59,586 nucleotides of DNA, taken from positions 1 to 59,586 of the forward strand of contig JAUICI010000005.1 of the NCBI GenBank assembly GCA_030427935.1, read 5' to 3'. Shown here piece after piece: positions 17,245 to 26,141 of the stretch. This DNA comes from Bacteroidia bacterium (GTDB taxonomy: Bacteria > Bacteroidota > Bacteroidia > Flavobacteriales_D > Crocinitomicaceae). The translations under genes and the position numbers were made by a program. A model generated the notes under the pieces. The model searched no databases. It was not told the origin of the DNA and worked only from the letters and a program-made list of their open reading frames with translations. Within the stretch, counting starts at the first letter, position 1, and each line of letters starts with the position of its first letter.

Positions 17245-17868
17245 ATGAAATTCATTATCGCTTTAATTACACCTTTTATACTATTCGGTGCGAATTCAGA
17301 ACCAAGTAATACAGCACATCCTTCTGCTGAAGAATGGAAATTGGCCAAAAACAAGAATGGGGTTGTCGTTTTCACAAGGCAAGCTGAAGGGTCTAAAATA
17401 AAAGAATTTCAAGCCATTGTTAAAATCAAAACTAGCATGGCCGCCCTTCAAAAAATGATTGAAAATGCAGAAGGATATGTGAATTGGCAACCAAATATTT
17501 CAAACTCAAAGACGATAAAGAAAATTAATGAGAATGAAAGCTATATTTATTACGCCATGGATGTTCCTTGGCCAATTCAGAATCGTGACATCGTAGTTAG
17601 TCGGAAGAAAACAAATATGAAATCAGGTGAAGTTCTATATCGCTTGAAGTCTAAACCGGACTATATTGATCAAAAAGAAAAATACATTCGAATTCGAGAC
17701 GCACATGGATTCTGGAAACTAACTCCTCAATCTGGCGGACTAATTAAAGTGGTTTATCAATCTTATGGTGACCCGGCAGGAAGTATTCCTACCGGTGTAA
17801 TCAATATGTTTATAGTAGATGGACCCTATAAAACCATGCTGAATCTTAAAAACAAGTTAGAAGAATAA
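17245..17868 (+). CDS. Exported START-domain lipid-binding-like protein
   Basis: A 207-residue protein with an N-terminal signal peptide and a single START/SRPBCC domain. Signature stretches are 'NGVVVFTRQAEGSKIKEF', 'YVNWQPNISNSKTIKKI', 'YYAMDVPWPIQNRDIVV' (the P-W-P...RD motif of START proteins) and 'VVYQSYGDPAGSIPTGVIN'. START domains hold a lipid or hydrophobic ligand in a deep pocket. In bacteria they are often periplasmic and have no known ligand. The gene diverges from the SpoIIE phosphatase gene and is followed after 35 bp by the ClpP-like lipoprotein gene, with which it may form an operon. Confidence 0.88.
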   Translation: MKFIIALITPFILFGANSEPSNTAHPSAEEWKLAKNKNGVVVFTRQAEGSKIKEFQAIVKIKTSMAALQKMIENAEGYVNWQPNISNSKTIKKINENESYIYYAMDVPWPIQNRDIVVSRKKTNMKSGEVLYRLKSKPDYIDQKEKYIRIRDAHGFWKLTPQSGGLIKVVYQSYGDPAGSIPTGVINMFIVDGPYKTMLNLKNKLEE

Positions 17869-17903
17869 TTTTATCTAAATTTCTACTCATTAAAACAATT
17901 ACC

Positions 17904-18497
17904 ATGAGCAAAAAAGTATTAGCCATTTTCATTTTAGCCATCCCCTTTCTGTTCTTCTCTTGCAACAAAGACAATGATGGGAGACAATTTGGAATATTTA
18001 AAGTTTTAGATGATGACCAAACCATAGAAATGCAAGGCGAAATTGGAAGCTCTTCTCTAAATGATTTTAACGAGTTAGTGGAGGCTTTTCCAAATGTAAA
18101 CAAGATTAATATTATCGATTGTGGAGGCTCTACAGATGACGATGTCAACCTCCAATTATCGGCTGCTGTTCACCAAAAAGGAATGGCCATTCATATTGCT
18201 GATAATGGAGAAATCGCATCGGGTGGGACTGACTTTTTCCTTGCCGGAACCACAAGAACGAAAGGAACAAACACGCGTATTGGCGTTCATTCATGGTCGG
18301 ATGGATCAAACGAGGCCACGGACTTTCCAGTTGGCGATCCCAACCACACTCCTTACATTAACTATTATGTTTCCGTTGGCTTTACCCAGCAAGAGGCGGA
18401 AGACTTTTATTATTTTACCATTAATGCAGCACCAGCAAATAGCATGCACTGGATGACAGATAATGAGATTGCTCTTTATGGTATTTTGACGCCTTGA
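17904..18497 (+). CDS. Lipoprotein with a ClpP-like serine protease fold
   Basis: A 197-residue lipoprotein with lipobox 'LFFSC' (Cys20). The mature domain follows the ClpP/crotonase layout: a strand and oxyanion loop 'NIIDCGGSTDDD' (compare 'INSPGGS' in ClpP), an alpha helix 'VNLQLSAAVHQKG', a strand, then 'GEIASGGTDFFLAG' in place of the ClpP 'GQAASMGA' nucleophile elbow, giving candidate nucleophile Ser106. 'TRIGVHSW' provides candidate His129, 23 residues later (25 in ClpP). The end 'WMTDNEIALYGIL' resembles the ClpP 'EEA..YGLID' tail. It lacks the N-terminal axial loop region and would lie outside the cytoplasm, so it cannot partner with a Clp ATPase. It may be a stand-alone peptidase or a binding protein (inference). 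Confidence 0.75.
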   Translation: MSKKVLAIFILAIPFLFFSCNKDNDGRQFGIFKVLDDDQTIEMQGEIGSSSLNDFNELVEAFPNVNKINIIDCGGSTDDDVNLQLSAAVHQKGMAIHIADNGEIASGGTDFFLAGTTRTKGTNTRIGVHSWSDGSNEATDFPVGDPNHTPYINYYVSVGFTQQEAEDFYYFTINAAPANSMHWMTDNEIALYGILTP

Positions 18498-18644
18498 TAA
18501 CTTAAAGAAATAATGTTGATTCTTTAAGAAAGAACATCATACCAATCTCTTATTTTAAACGGATATTGTATCCTTTTCAGCTCCTTTCAACGGCTAGAAA
18601 AGAATGAAAATGTGGAAATCTACTAAGTTTTGCATCTTGGATTT

Positions 18645-19334
18645 ATGAGAGGAATTATTTTCGTTATCTTACTGTTTAATTTATCCGCACTTGATCAAGG
18701 ACATTACAAGACCTTGGTTATTGACACGCTTATTGACCCAGGAAACCATTTTGGCATCAATTGTTCCGACCTTAAATCCACATTTTACCCAATGGAATTA
18801 GAAGATAAATTAATCCATAAAGACTTCACAAAACACCCCAATCTAATTACTTCGCTTCCGATTTATGACGATGACCAGAAATTTCAAATAAGCATTGACA
18901 ATGAAGATGGAATCCTAGAATTGTTTCTGCCTGATTCTAACTCAATAGATACCATTCGAATATCAAAACTTAAACTCTTGCGAAACCCGTTTTACGATAC
19001 GATTTTTCACGATAGAGTGGAATGGATTGATTCAGATTCTGGCATTGTTCAACCTCCCATTAAAACCAGCCACAAATTCAAAGTCATTAAAAAGGGAAAA
19101 AACAAAATCTCACATTTGGATCATATCCAAATTCACATAAATAGCAAGATGTATTTAGTCCAATTGGAAAGCAAAAGAAGTTACGCTGGTCAGGTCACAC
19201 ATTACCATGGCTACAAACCAAAAAAATACAGAGACGATAGAGAAAACTATAAAGGGAAAAAGAAAATAAAAATTTGGGGTTCCATCATCGAAAATAAATA
19301 CAGCTACTATGGTAAACTTGAACTCACTGAATAA
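18645..19334 (+). CDS. Secreted protein of unknown function
   Basis: A 229-residue protein. I use the ATG at 18645, which opens a short signal peptide ('GIIFVILLFNLSALDQG'); a TTG five codons upstream is less likely. The mature part is rich in charged residues and predicted strands ('FQISIDNEDGILELFLPD', 'DHIQIHINSKMYLVQLESK'). The C-terminal third is strongly basic with many Lys and Tyr ('GYKPKKYRDDRENYKGKKK'). I do not recognise a family. The micro-lipoprotein gene follows after 7 bp. Confidence 0.65.
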   Translation: MRGIIFVILLFNLSALDQGHYKTLVIDTLIDPGNHFGINCSDLKSTFYPMELEDKLIHKDFTKHPNLITSLPIYDDDQKFQISIDNEDGILELFLPDSNSIDTIRISKLKLLRNPFYDTIFHDRVEWIDSDSGIVQPPIKTSHKFKVIKKGKNKISHLDHIQIHINSKMYLVQLESKRSYAGQVTHYHGYKPKKYRDDRENYKGKKKIKIWGSIIENKYSYYGKLELTE

Positions 19335-19341
19335 CACATAC

Positions 19342-19419
19342 ATGCTTATACTGCTAATTGGCTTCCTTTTCAGTTCCTGCGCAAAAGTCTTAACTGCGGA
19401 TAAAGTAAAGACAAAATAA
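19342..19419 (+). CDS. Possible 25-residue micro-lipoprotein
   Basis: The ATG at 19342 begins 25 codons that encode a perfect minimal lipoprotein signal: a hydrophobic core 'MLILLIGFLFSSC' with lipobox 'FSSC' and Cys13, followed by only 12 residues ('AKVLTADKVKTK'). It starts 7 bp after the previous stop and is co-directional, so it could be translated from the same message. Small lipoproteins of this size exist (entericidin type). It could also be chance, because no family is known. Confidence 0.4.
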   Translation: MLILLIGFLFSSCAKVLTADKVKTK

Positions 19420-19459
19420 CCACTCCACCCCTCAACCATTGAACCTCTAATCCAAAACC

Positions 19460-21253
19460 CTACTTCTCCACCTCAAAATACTCCCCCTCCCACTTCAATT
19501 TCAATTCAGGAACATCAGACTTTGTCAATTCCTTAACCAATCTCAAAGCGTTCTTTCTTTCATCGATTACAGGTCCACCTTCCCCAAATTGGCGAGTAGA
19601 AATGACTTTTCCTCTTACAAAAGTTCCATCATTTTTGATTTCAATATCAAAAATAGGCGCCATTCCGGAAACCCCACTTAAATTGAATCGATGGTAAGTA
19701 CAGAAATTACCCATGGAATAGGTGATGAATCGGTCTTTGTAGACATCAATGGCTCTCGTAACGTGCGGACCATGACCAAAAACAATATCCGCTCCATTAT
19801 CGATCATTAAATGGGCAAACTCGTATACATTTCCTCTGTTTTCCCCATAAAAAATCTCGGTCTTCTTTGGCATATGCTGATGCTTGCTTCCTTCGGCTCC
19901 ACCGTGAAAGGAAACCACTACAACATCACACATCTTATCTAATTCTTTTACCAGTTTAGTTGCAACCGGATAATTATTAATTCTTACCGTTCCGGTATTT
20001 GGCGAAAATGAAATCAGTCCATATTTCAGACCGTTTACTGTCATCGTATCCCATGGTCTGGAAAGCAACCCTGAGAAGCAAAATCCTTTTTCTCCTAGAA
20101 CTTTTGTGGTATTTCTTCTTCCGGATTCTCCAAAATCCCCAACGTGATTATTGGCCACGGAGATCAAATCAAATCCAGCTTCTTTTAACTCATCCACATA
20201 CTTTTCTGGCATTCGGAAAGCATAACAAATACTAGGATTCGAACAATGCTTCACATCTCCACCTTTGTTTAAAACTGTTCCCTCTAGATTTCCGAAAGTA
20301 CAATCGGCATTTTGCAAATACTCTTTTACAGGATCCAACAATTTCTGATTTGCTGGAGGCAAGTACGATTCATTCGGAAAATTAGTCCCCAACATCATGT
20401 CTCCTACTCCAACTACATGATAGGTCCTGTTCCTTTCAGCTTCTGCTATGGAATCCAATCGTGCTTGTTCTCTGGCTTTTCTTAATGAATCCAATCTCAC
20501 TTGCTCTCTAAACTCCAATAATTTCTTGTATTCGGTTTTTAAGATAGATTGTATACGCTCGTCATACTTAAGATTTACTTCCCCATCCAAATAGTTCTCA
20601 GCCGCCATTAACTGAATCATTTTATACTCGAGTTGAATCATTCTAAATGTGGCTAACTGCTCAACGAAATTGGCAGACTCCATTTGCTCTGGAGCTAGAT
20701 ACATGGCATGAATAGCTAGAATCAAATCACGATCTTTCGCTACTAGTTTTTTTGTTGACCCAACTATTTGGGCATCTTTTCCTGGGTCGTATTTGTCCTT
20801 ATTGAATTGATATTTCTTCTTGGACTGCGGCATCGTAATGATAGAACCATATTCCCCAACTGAAGTATCTCTTTTCTTGGCCAAATGATCCATATTCTTT
20901 CTAAAAAAGACCGGATCAAAACCTTTGTCGGCCCAACATTTTTCTGAGATATACTGAACCAATTTCACTTCTTTATCGGTGAACTCTTTCAGCTTTTTCA
21001 TGGATGAAAGAATGATATTACTCTGTATGCTCCCAGGGTTGATGGCCTCTAATTTTTTCAATACTTCATTGTACTGGATATCCAGTTGATCCAAAGAATT
21101 ATTGGCGGCTTGCTCCAGATCTTTTGCATTTGCGATGCCGCTTTCATTCAGATAATTTTCTACATATGGTGAATTTTGAGCGAAAGCATTTCCTAAAAAC
21201 AAGAAAAGCCCCATAAAAAGGGACTTTCCAAAAATATTTTTAATCGTTCTCAT
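19460..21253 (-). CDS. CapA-family metallophosphatase-like exported protein
   Basis: A 597-residue exported protein with signal peptide 'LFLFLGNAFAQ'. The N-terminal half (residues 25-280) is helical and ends in a charged coiled coil ('EQVRLDSLRKAREQARLDSI'). The C-terminal half is a CapA (poly-gamma-glutamate synthesis) domain of the calcineurin-like fold, with 'GVGDMMLGTNF', 'GNLEGTVLN', 'VANNHVGDFG', 'VSFHGGAEG' and 'FGHGPHVTRA'. CapA proteins act in capsule or wall polymer handling. This one begins within the stop codon of the M23 peptidase gene upstream (TAATG overlap), so the pair is translationally coupled and probably acts together on the cell wall (inference). Confidence 0.9.
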   Translation of the reverse strand: MRTIKNIFGKSLFMGLFLFLGNAFAQNSPYVENYLNESGIANAKDLEQAANNSLDQLDIQYNEVLKKLEAINPGSIQSNIILSSMKKLKEFTDKEVKLVQYISEKCWADKGFDPVFFRKNMDHLAKKRDTSVGEYGSIITMPQSKKKYQFNKDKYDPGKDAQIVGSTKKLVAKDRDLILAIHAMYLAPEQMESANFVEQLATFRMIQLEYKMIQLMAAENYLDGEVNLKYDERIQSILKTEYKKLLEFREQVRLDSLRKAREQARLDSIAEAERNRTYHVVGVGDMMLGTNFPNESYLPPANQKLLDPVKEYLQNADCTFGNLEGTVLNKGGDVKHCSNPSICYAFRMPEKYVDELKEAGFDLISVANNHVGDFGESGRRNTTKVLGEKGFCFSGLLSRPWDTMTVNGLKYGLISFSPNTGTVRINNYPVATKLVKELDKMCDVVVVSFHGGAEGSKHQHMPKKTEIFYGENRGNVYEFAHLMIDNGADIVFGHGPHVTRAIDVYKDRFITYSMGNFCTYHRFNLSGVSGMAPIFDIEIKNDGTFVRGKVISTRQFGEGGPVIDERKNALRLVKELTKSDVPELKLKWEGEYFEVEK

Positions 21254-22221
21254 TAGTCAAATGATTGATTTGTTTGGTTCGACATTTGAATCAATCTCTC
21301 ATAATCTTCCGGTGAAAGATCTGAATGGTAATAATGTACCGGATTCACTTTTTGTCCATTTTTCTCCACTTCGTAATGCAAATGGTTTGCCGTAGATTTT
21401 CCAGTTGACCCAACAAACCCGATGAGGTCTCCTCTTTTTACTTTCTGACCAACCTTAACATTGAATTTACTCAAATGCGCATATCTGGTTTTATATCCAA
21501 ATCCGTGATTGATAATTACCGATTTACCATACCCCCAAGCTTTCACTTCACATGCTTCTACTACACCGTTTCCAGTTGCATATACATCCGTTCCTTTCTC
21601 AGCCGTGAAATCCATTCCCCAGTGCATTCTTTTGGTTTTGTAGATCGGATCAATTCTCCAACCATAACCTGAGGCCATTCTTCTCAAATCCTTATTATTT
21701 ACAGGCTGAATTGCAGGCAGACAAGCCAACATTTTTTCCTTCTCTTTTGCCAGTTTACTCAACTCATCAAAAGACAAAGATTGGGCATACAATTTCTTCT
21801 TTACCATGTCGATCTTACGAGCCGTTTCCTTCATGATATCCGAAGCTTCATATCCATCCAAAGCCTCATATTTTTCAGAACCTCCAGTTCCAACATCTCT
21901 CATCTCGGTAGGAAATTGCTCGGCGTTAAAGATCACACGATAAATTCCGTCGTCTTTCTCTTTCAAATAATCTAAAACCTTAAGATTTAATTCGGATTCT
22001 TCTTGTAATCGAACCATTTCGGCTTTCAACTTATCATTTTCTCTTTCGAGATCCGATTTACTTGTTGATTTAAAAAATGGGGCAATCAAAAAAGCTAAAA
22101 CAACTGAAGTGATCAACGTTGGTCCCACAAACAAGGCCACCTTCACCAATCTTTCCTGCCAGCTCACTTCTACTTTCTCATAAGAAAGTGTCTTGGGGTT
22201 GTATTTATACTTCTCTTTCAT
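21253..22221 (-). CDS. M23-family peptidoglycan endopeptidase
   Basis: A 322-residue membrane-anchored protein. One span near residues 30-50 ('VALFVGPTLITSVVLAFLI') is followed by a coiled coil ('SDLERENDKLKAEMVRL') and an M23 LytM domain. Zinc ligands are visible in 'HWGMDFTAEKG' (His and Asp) and 'HLHYEV' (His), with a further His in 'RYAHLS'. The enzyme would cut peptide cross-links in peptidoglycan, as in cell-shape and division factors of Bacteroidota. I choose the ATG at 22221 because the -7 promoter box covers 22249-22256 and would lie inside a longer reading frame. CapA follows with a one-base stop/start overlap. Confidence 0.92.
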   Translation of the reverse strand: MKEKYKYNPKTLSYEKVEVSWQERLVKVALFVGPTLITSVVLAFLIAPFFKSTSKSDLERENDKLKAEMVRLQEESELNLKVLDYLKEKDDGIYRVIFNAEQFPTEMRDVGTGGSEKYEALDGYEASDIMKETARKIDMVKKKLYAQSLSFDELSKLAKEKEKMLACLPAIQPVNNKDLRRMASGYGWRIDPIYKTKRMHWGMDFTAEKGTDVYATGNGVVEACEVKAWGYGKSVIINHGFGYKTRYAHLSKFNVKVGQKVKRGDLIGFVGSTGKSTANHLHYEVEKNGQKVNPVHYYHSDLSPEDYERLIQMSNQTNQSFD

Positions 22222-22248
22222 AACAAACGATTTCTTCGTTTTCCGAGG

Positions 22249-22256
22249 CAAATTTA
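22249..22256 (-). promoter_or_regulatory. -7 element for the M23/CapA operon
   Basis: On the minus strand the bases are TAAATTTG, an exact TAnnTTTG match, 27 bp before the chosen ATG. It helps decide the start codon. Confidence 0.4.
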
Positions 22257-22267
22257 CCGAATTAATC

Positions 22268-22275
22268 TATTTTTG
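22268..22275 (+). promoter_or_regulatory. -7 element for alaS
   Basis: TATTTTTG matches the Bacteroidota -7 consensus and lies 47 bp upstream of the alaS ATG. No clear -33 TTG is visible. Confidence 0.35.
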
Positions 22276-22322
22276 CAATTCCTTTAACAGGTATTAACAA
22301 TTATCGGAAACTCTGTAACCAT

Positions 22323-24941
22323 ATGAAAACCGAGGAAATAAGACGGAAATTTTTAGAATATTTTGAATCCAAAAATCACCAAATCGTGGACTCTGCTCCC
22401 ATGGTGATCAAAAATGACCCTACACTGATGTTTACCAACGCCGGTATGAATCAGTTTAAAGAATATTTTCTAGGAAATACAGAGGCCAAGGATAAAAGAG
22501 TCGCCGACACACAAAAATGTTTGCGTGTATCCGGGAAACATAACGACCTCGAAGAAGTTGGTGTAGACACCTACCACCACACCATGTTTGAAATGCTTGG
22601 AAACTGGTCTTTCGGCGATTATTTCAAAGAAGAAGCCATTGATTGGGCTTGGGACTTACTGACCAACGTATTCAAATTGGATAAAGAAAGACTTTATATC
22701 ACCGTATTTGAAGGAGATGAGAAAGATGGAGTTCCAGTTGATCAAGAATCAATTGATTTCTGGAAAAAACACGTTCCAGAAGAGCGCATTCTAAAATGTG
22801 ATAAAAAAGATAATTTCTGGGAAATGGGTGATCAAGGACCATGTGGACCTTGCTCCGAAATTCATATGGACATTCGTTCAGAAGAGGAAATTGCTAAAAT
22901 TCCGGGAAGAGACATGGTCAATCAAGACCATCCTCAGGTAATTGAGATTTGGAATCTGGTTTTCATGCAATTCAATAGAAAAGCAGATGCTTCACTGGAA
23001 CCACTTCCAGAAAAACATGTAGATACCGGAATGGGACTTGAGAGATTGGCTATGGTCATTCAAGGAGTCACTTCCAATTACGATACGGATATTTTCCAAG
23101 CCTTGATTAGTGACCTTGAGACGATTTCAGGAAAGAAATATGGTGAAAACGAAAAAACAGACATTGCTTTTAGAGTAATTTCTGATCATATTCGTGCGAT
23201 TGCTTTTTCAATTACAGACGGACAATTACCTTCCAATACGGGAGCAGGTTATGTAATCCGAAGAATCTTGAGAAGAGCCATTCGATATGGATATCAAACA
23301 CTAGAATTAAAAGAACCTTTCATCAATAAATTAGTTCCGACTTTGGTTTCGACCATGGGAGGAAATTTCACAGAATTAAAGACTCAGCAAGACATCATAA
23401 CCAAAGTAATATTGGAGGAAGAACAATCTTTTTTCAGAACCTTAGAGCAAGGTTTAAGACTGATTAATGATCTGATTCAAAAGACAAAGAATGAAGGCTC
23501 AAAGACTTTATCGGGAGAAAAAGTTTTTGAATTGTATGATACTTTCGGATTCCCTGTGGATTTGACTTCCTTGATTGCTCGAGAAAATGATTTAGAAGTG
23601 GATGAGGCAGGTTTTGAGACTGAATTGCAAAAGCAAAAAGACCGATCAAGACAAGCGACTTCGATTGAATCAGGTGATTGGACAGAATTAATTCCAAATC
23701 AAGAAGAGGAATTTACTGGATACGATTCTACGCAAGAATCCATCAAAATAGTTCGATACCGTCAAGTCAAACAAAAGAAAAAAGAATTCTTCCAAATGGT
23801 TTTCGACAAGACCCCTTTCTATGCTGAAGGAGGTGGACAAGTTGGAGATTCAGGTTATATAGAAGTCAATGGTGAAAAGACTTTCATTTTTGACACCAAA
23901 AGAGAAAACAATTTGATTGTACACTTCGCCGAAAAATTACCTTCAAATTTAGAAGGAGAATTTTCAGCTGTTGTGAATGCAGACAAAAGAAAACTAACCG
24001 CTCGAAACCATACGGCAACCCATTTATTGCATTATGCTTTAAGATCAGTTCTTGGTGAGCATGTGGAACAGAAAGGATCTTTGGTGAATTCGGAATACTT
24101 GAGATTCGATTTCTCTCACTTTTCTAAAATGGAAGATGAAGAAATTGAAAAAGTGGAAGGTATGGTCAATCAGATGATTGAAGAAGCCATTGGCCTAGAA
24201 GAATACAGATCCATCGCCATTGAAGAAGCTAAAGCAAAAGGAGCGATGGCTTTGTTTGGTGAAAAATATGGAGACACCGTTCGGATGATTCAGTTTGGAG
24301 ATTCTAGAGAATTATGCGGTGGAATCCACGTTCAAAACACCTCAGAAATTCGTTTATTTAAAATCAAATCGGAATCTGCAATTGCGGCTGGTATTCGAAG
24401 AGTAGAAGCAATCACATCTGAAAAAGCCATTGCATTCTTTGAAGAAGCAGAGCAAGTCAAATCCGAAATTGCCGAACTGATGAAAAACCCAAAAGACTTG
24501 GTGAAATCGGTTCAAGAACTGATGGATAAGAATACGGCGCTTTCAAAAGAAATTGAAAAATTGAAATCTGAAAAAGCAGGCGCATTCAAAAAAGAATTGG
24601 CAACAAAAATTGAGGATATCAATGGCATCAATTTCTTGGGCATCAAAACAGATTTGGATGCTGGATCGATCAAAAATATTCTTTTCCAATTAAAAGCGGA
24701 AAAGGACAACTTGTTTGCAATCATTGGAACAGAAGACAATGGCAAAGCCGTTCTTTCGATTGCAATATCTGATGATCTAGTCGCATCAAAAGAAATGGAT
24801 GCTGGAAAAATCGTGAGAGATCTAGCTGGAAAGCACATCCAAGGGGGTGGCGGAGGCCAAAAATTCTTCGCAACTGCTGGTGGAAGAAATGCTGATGGAT
24901 TGCAACCTGCTATTGAGGAAGCGAAAAATTTGTTAAATTAG
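22323..24941 (+). CDS. alaS: Alanine-tRNA ligase
   Basis: A full-length 872-residue AlaRS that charges tRNA-Ala with alanine. The class II catalytic core is at the N-terminus ('DPTLMFTNAGMNQFK', 'GDQGPCGPCSEIH', 'VDTGMGLERLAMVIQG'). The editing domain has the zinc-binding 'HTATHLLHYALR' and 'CGGIHVQNT' motifs. The C-terminal oligomerisation/C-Ala region ends with the Gly-rich 'GGGGGQKFFATAGG'. Nothing is missing or unusual. It diverges from the M23/CapA pair and has its own -7 box. Confidence 0.98.
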   Translation: MKTEEIRRKFLEYFESKNHQIVDSAPMVIKNDPTLMFTNAGMNQFKEYFLGNTEAKDKRVADTQKCLRVSGKHNDLEEVGVDTYHHTMFEMLGNWSFGDYFKEEAIDWAWDLLTNVFKLDKERLYITVFEGDEKDGVPVDQESIDFWKKHVPEERILKCDKKDNFWEMGDQGPCGPCSEIHMDIRSEEEIAKIPGRDMVNQDHPQVIEIWNLVFMQFNRKADASLEPLPEKHVDTGMGLERLAMVIQGVTSNYDTDIFQALISDLETISGKKYGENEKTDIAFRVISDHIRAIAFSITDGQLPSNTGAGYVIRRILRRAIRYGYQTLELKEPFINKLVPTLVSTMGGNFTELKTQQDIITKVILEEEQSFFRTLEQGLRLINDLIQKTKNEGSKTLSGEKVFELYDTFGFPVDLTSLIARENDLEVDEAGFETELQKQKDRSRQATSIESGDWTELIPNQEEEFTGYDSTQESIKIVRYRQVKQKKKEFFQMVFDKTPFYAEGGGQVGDSGYIEVNGEKTFIFDTKRENNLIVHFAEKLPSNLEGEFSAVVNADKRKLTARNHTATHLLHYALRSVLGEHVEQKGSLVNSEYLRFDFSHFSKMEDEEIEKVEGMVNQMIEEAIGLEEYRSIAIEEAKAKGAMALFGEKYGDTVRMIQFGDSRELCGGIHVQNTSEIRLFKIKSESAIAAGIRRVEAITSEKAIAFFEEAEQVKSEIAELMKNPKDLVKSVQELMDKNTALSKEIEKLKSEKAGAFKKELATKIEDINGINFLGIKTDLDAGSIKNILFQLKAEKDNLFAIIGTEDNGKAVLSIAISDDLVASKEMDAGKIVRDLAGKHIQGGGGGQKFFATAGGRNADGLQPAIEEAKNLLN

Positions 24942-25000
24942 AGAAAATCAATACGAATCTGAATTTCAATACCTTATTGATTCGAACTAAAAAACAAATC

Positions 25001-25441
25001 ATGAAAAAATCATTCATTCTATCCCTAACTACACTCTTCCTGATGAGCTTTTCATGTGAAAAATGGGCCAAGCACACAGACGATAGTGTAACGACTTATT
25101 ATTCCAAAGACTTTAAAACCACAAATAATGTTTATCTAGGTGTAGCTTCAAGCGAACTGGACGAACTTTATTTTCATTTTTATGAGGATGAGGATAAATC
25201 TGACGCATACAAATTCGTTGGAGAAGTAGATGGTGACTATGTATACCATGAAGGCACTTATTCGAAAACCGGAAATCTTGTTGAATTTATTCCAGACGAC
25301 AGCTCACAGCCTAGTTTCGATGGTGAATTTTCTGAAAATGGAAAAATACTCACGATTAATTATCCAGGAGTGAATGAAACTCGAGTTCAGGTTAGCTTCA
25401 TCTTCAAAAAGAAAGAGTTCGATTACAGTTGTGGATGCTAG
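25001..25441 (+). CDS. Lipoprotein of unknown function
   Basis: A 146-residue lipoprotein. The ATG at 25001 opens 'FILSLTTLFLMSFSC', with the lipobox Cys near residue 19; an alternative ATG-less extension upstream was not used. The mature domain looks like a small beta-sheet protein with 'VYHEGTYSKTGNLVEFIPD' and 'GEFSENGKILTINYP', a pattern seen in lipocalin-like or 'META-like' Bacteroidota lipoproteins. A Cys-rich end, 'DYSCGC', is unusual and may form a disulfide. A strong terminator follows, so the gene is probably a single transcript or the end of the alaS message. Confidence 0.7.
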   Translation: MKKSFILSLTTLFLMSFSCEKWAKHTDDSVTTYYSKDFKTTNNVYLGVASSELDELYFHFYEDEDKSDAYKFVGEVDGDYVYHEGTYSKTGNLVEFIPDDSSQPSFDGEFSENGKILTINYPGVNETRVQVSFIFKKKEFDYSCGC

Positions 25442-25468
25442 AATGATTCTTCATTTCAATAATTTTTA

Positions 25469-25496
25469 AACCGGAGTTCAAGCTCCGGTTTTTTTA
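25469..25496 (+). terminator. Rho-independent terminator
   Basis: AACCGGAG (25469-25476) pairs with CTCCGGTT (25483-25490) around a TTCAAG loop, followed by a T-run. A perfect 8-bp stem. Confidence 0.9.
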
Positions 25497-25532
25497 TTTG
25501 ATTATTTTTACCTTTTACAAAACGACTTTACA

Positions 25533-26138
25533 ATGAGACTTTTAGTGATTGCTATTTTTAGTTTCTGCTCTACTTTTCTGATTGCAGACTCCCCAATTAC
25601 AAGTACAGGATTTGGAGAAGCCTATGCCGATGTACCCATGGTAAAAAAGGCAATAGATTCGGATGGTGAACTAACAGACGAATATTGCAACTTCATCTTT
25701 GACAAAAAAAATGATTTTGGAGCTCGAATAGCCGTGGTAAGTGCTCTTGGTTGGAAATTTGATGGGAAAACCAATTTCGATTTTGCTTTAGAATACTTAA
25801 TTCGAATGAAAAAAGTTAAAAAGTCGAATTATTTGAAAAAATTAAGTGGCGAAGACCTTATTTGTCTCGCCTATCTAAAAGCACTCGATAATTATTTTAA
25901 GGTTGATGAAGCCCTTCAAATTGCCGAAGCCGGAAAAAAGAAAGCGAAAAGTTCCTATACGGCTCATATCATTCACGCACTAATTGCAGCACAGGCTAAT
26001 TTTGATAAAAACTGGTGCGACTGCTGGAAATTTTGTGACAATGTTAGACAATCCAAAAGTTTAAATGAAGATTTAAATTCGAAAGCACAAAAGATCATTT
26101 TTGATTATATGGATCTTTACAAGGAATACTGCAAATAA
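25533..26138 (+). CDS. Exported protein of unknown function
   Basis: A 201-residue protein with a signal peptide ('LVIAIFSFCSTFLIADS'). The rest is mainly helical and recalls a tandem-helix (TPR- or Sel1-like) arrangement, with 'ALEYLIRMKKVKKSNYL' and 'LKALDNYFKVDEALQIAEAG'. A cluster 'NWCDCWKFCDN' has three cysteines in six residues, which could form a disulfide or bind a metal. I do not recognise a family. It sits 3 bp upstream of the broken TPR-PP2C-LuxR gene and is very likely co-transcribed with it, so it may be a periplasmic partner (inference). Confidence 0.7.
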   Translation: MRLLVIAIFSFCSTFLIADSPITSTGFGEAYADVPMVKKAIDSDGELTDEYCNFIFDKKNDFGARIAVVSALGWKFDGKTNFDFALEYLIRMKKVKKSNYLKKLSGEDLICLAYLKALDNYFKVDEALQIAEAGKKKAKSSYTAHIIHALIAAQANFDKNWCDCWKFCDNVRQSKSLNEDLNSKAQKIIFDYMDLYKEYCK

Positions 26139-26141
26139 TTT

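Noticed and set aside
17160-17375. An upstream extension of the TPR-SpoIIE gene to 17375
   Set aside because: It would overlap the divergent START gene (start 17245) and puts a long polar stretch ahead of a clear signal peptide; the ATG at 17159 is better.
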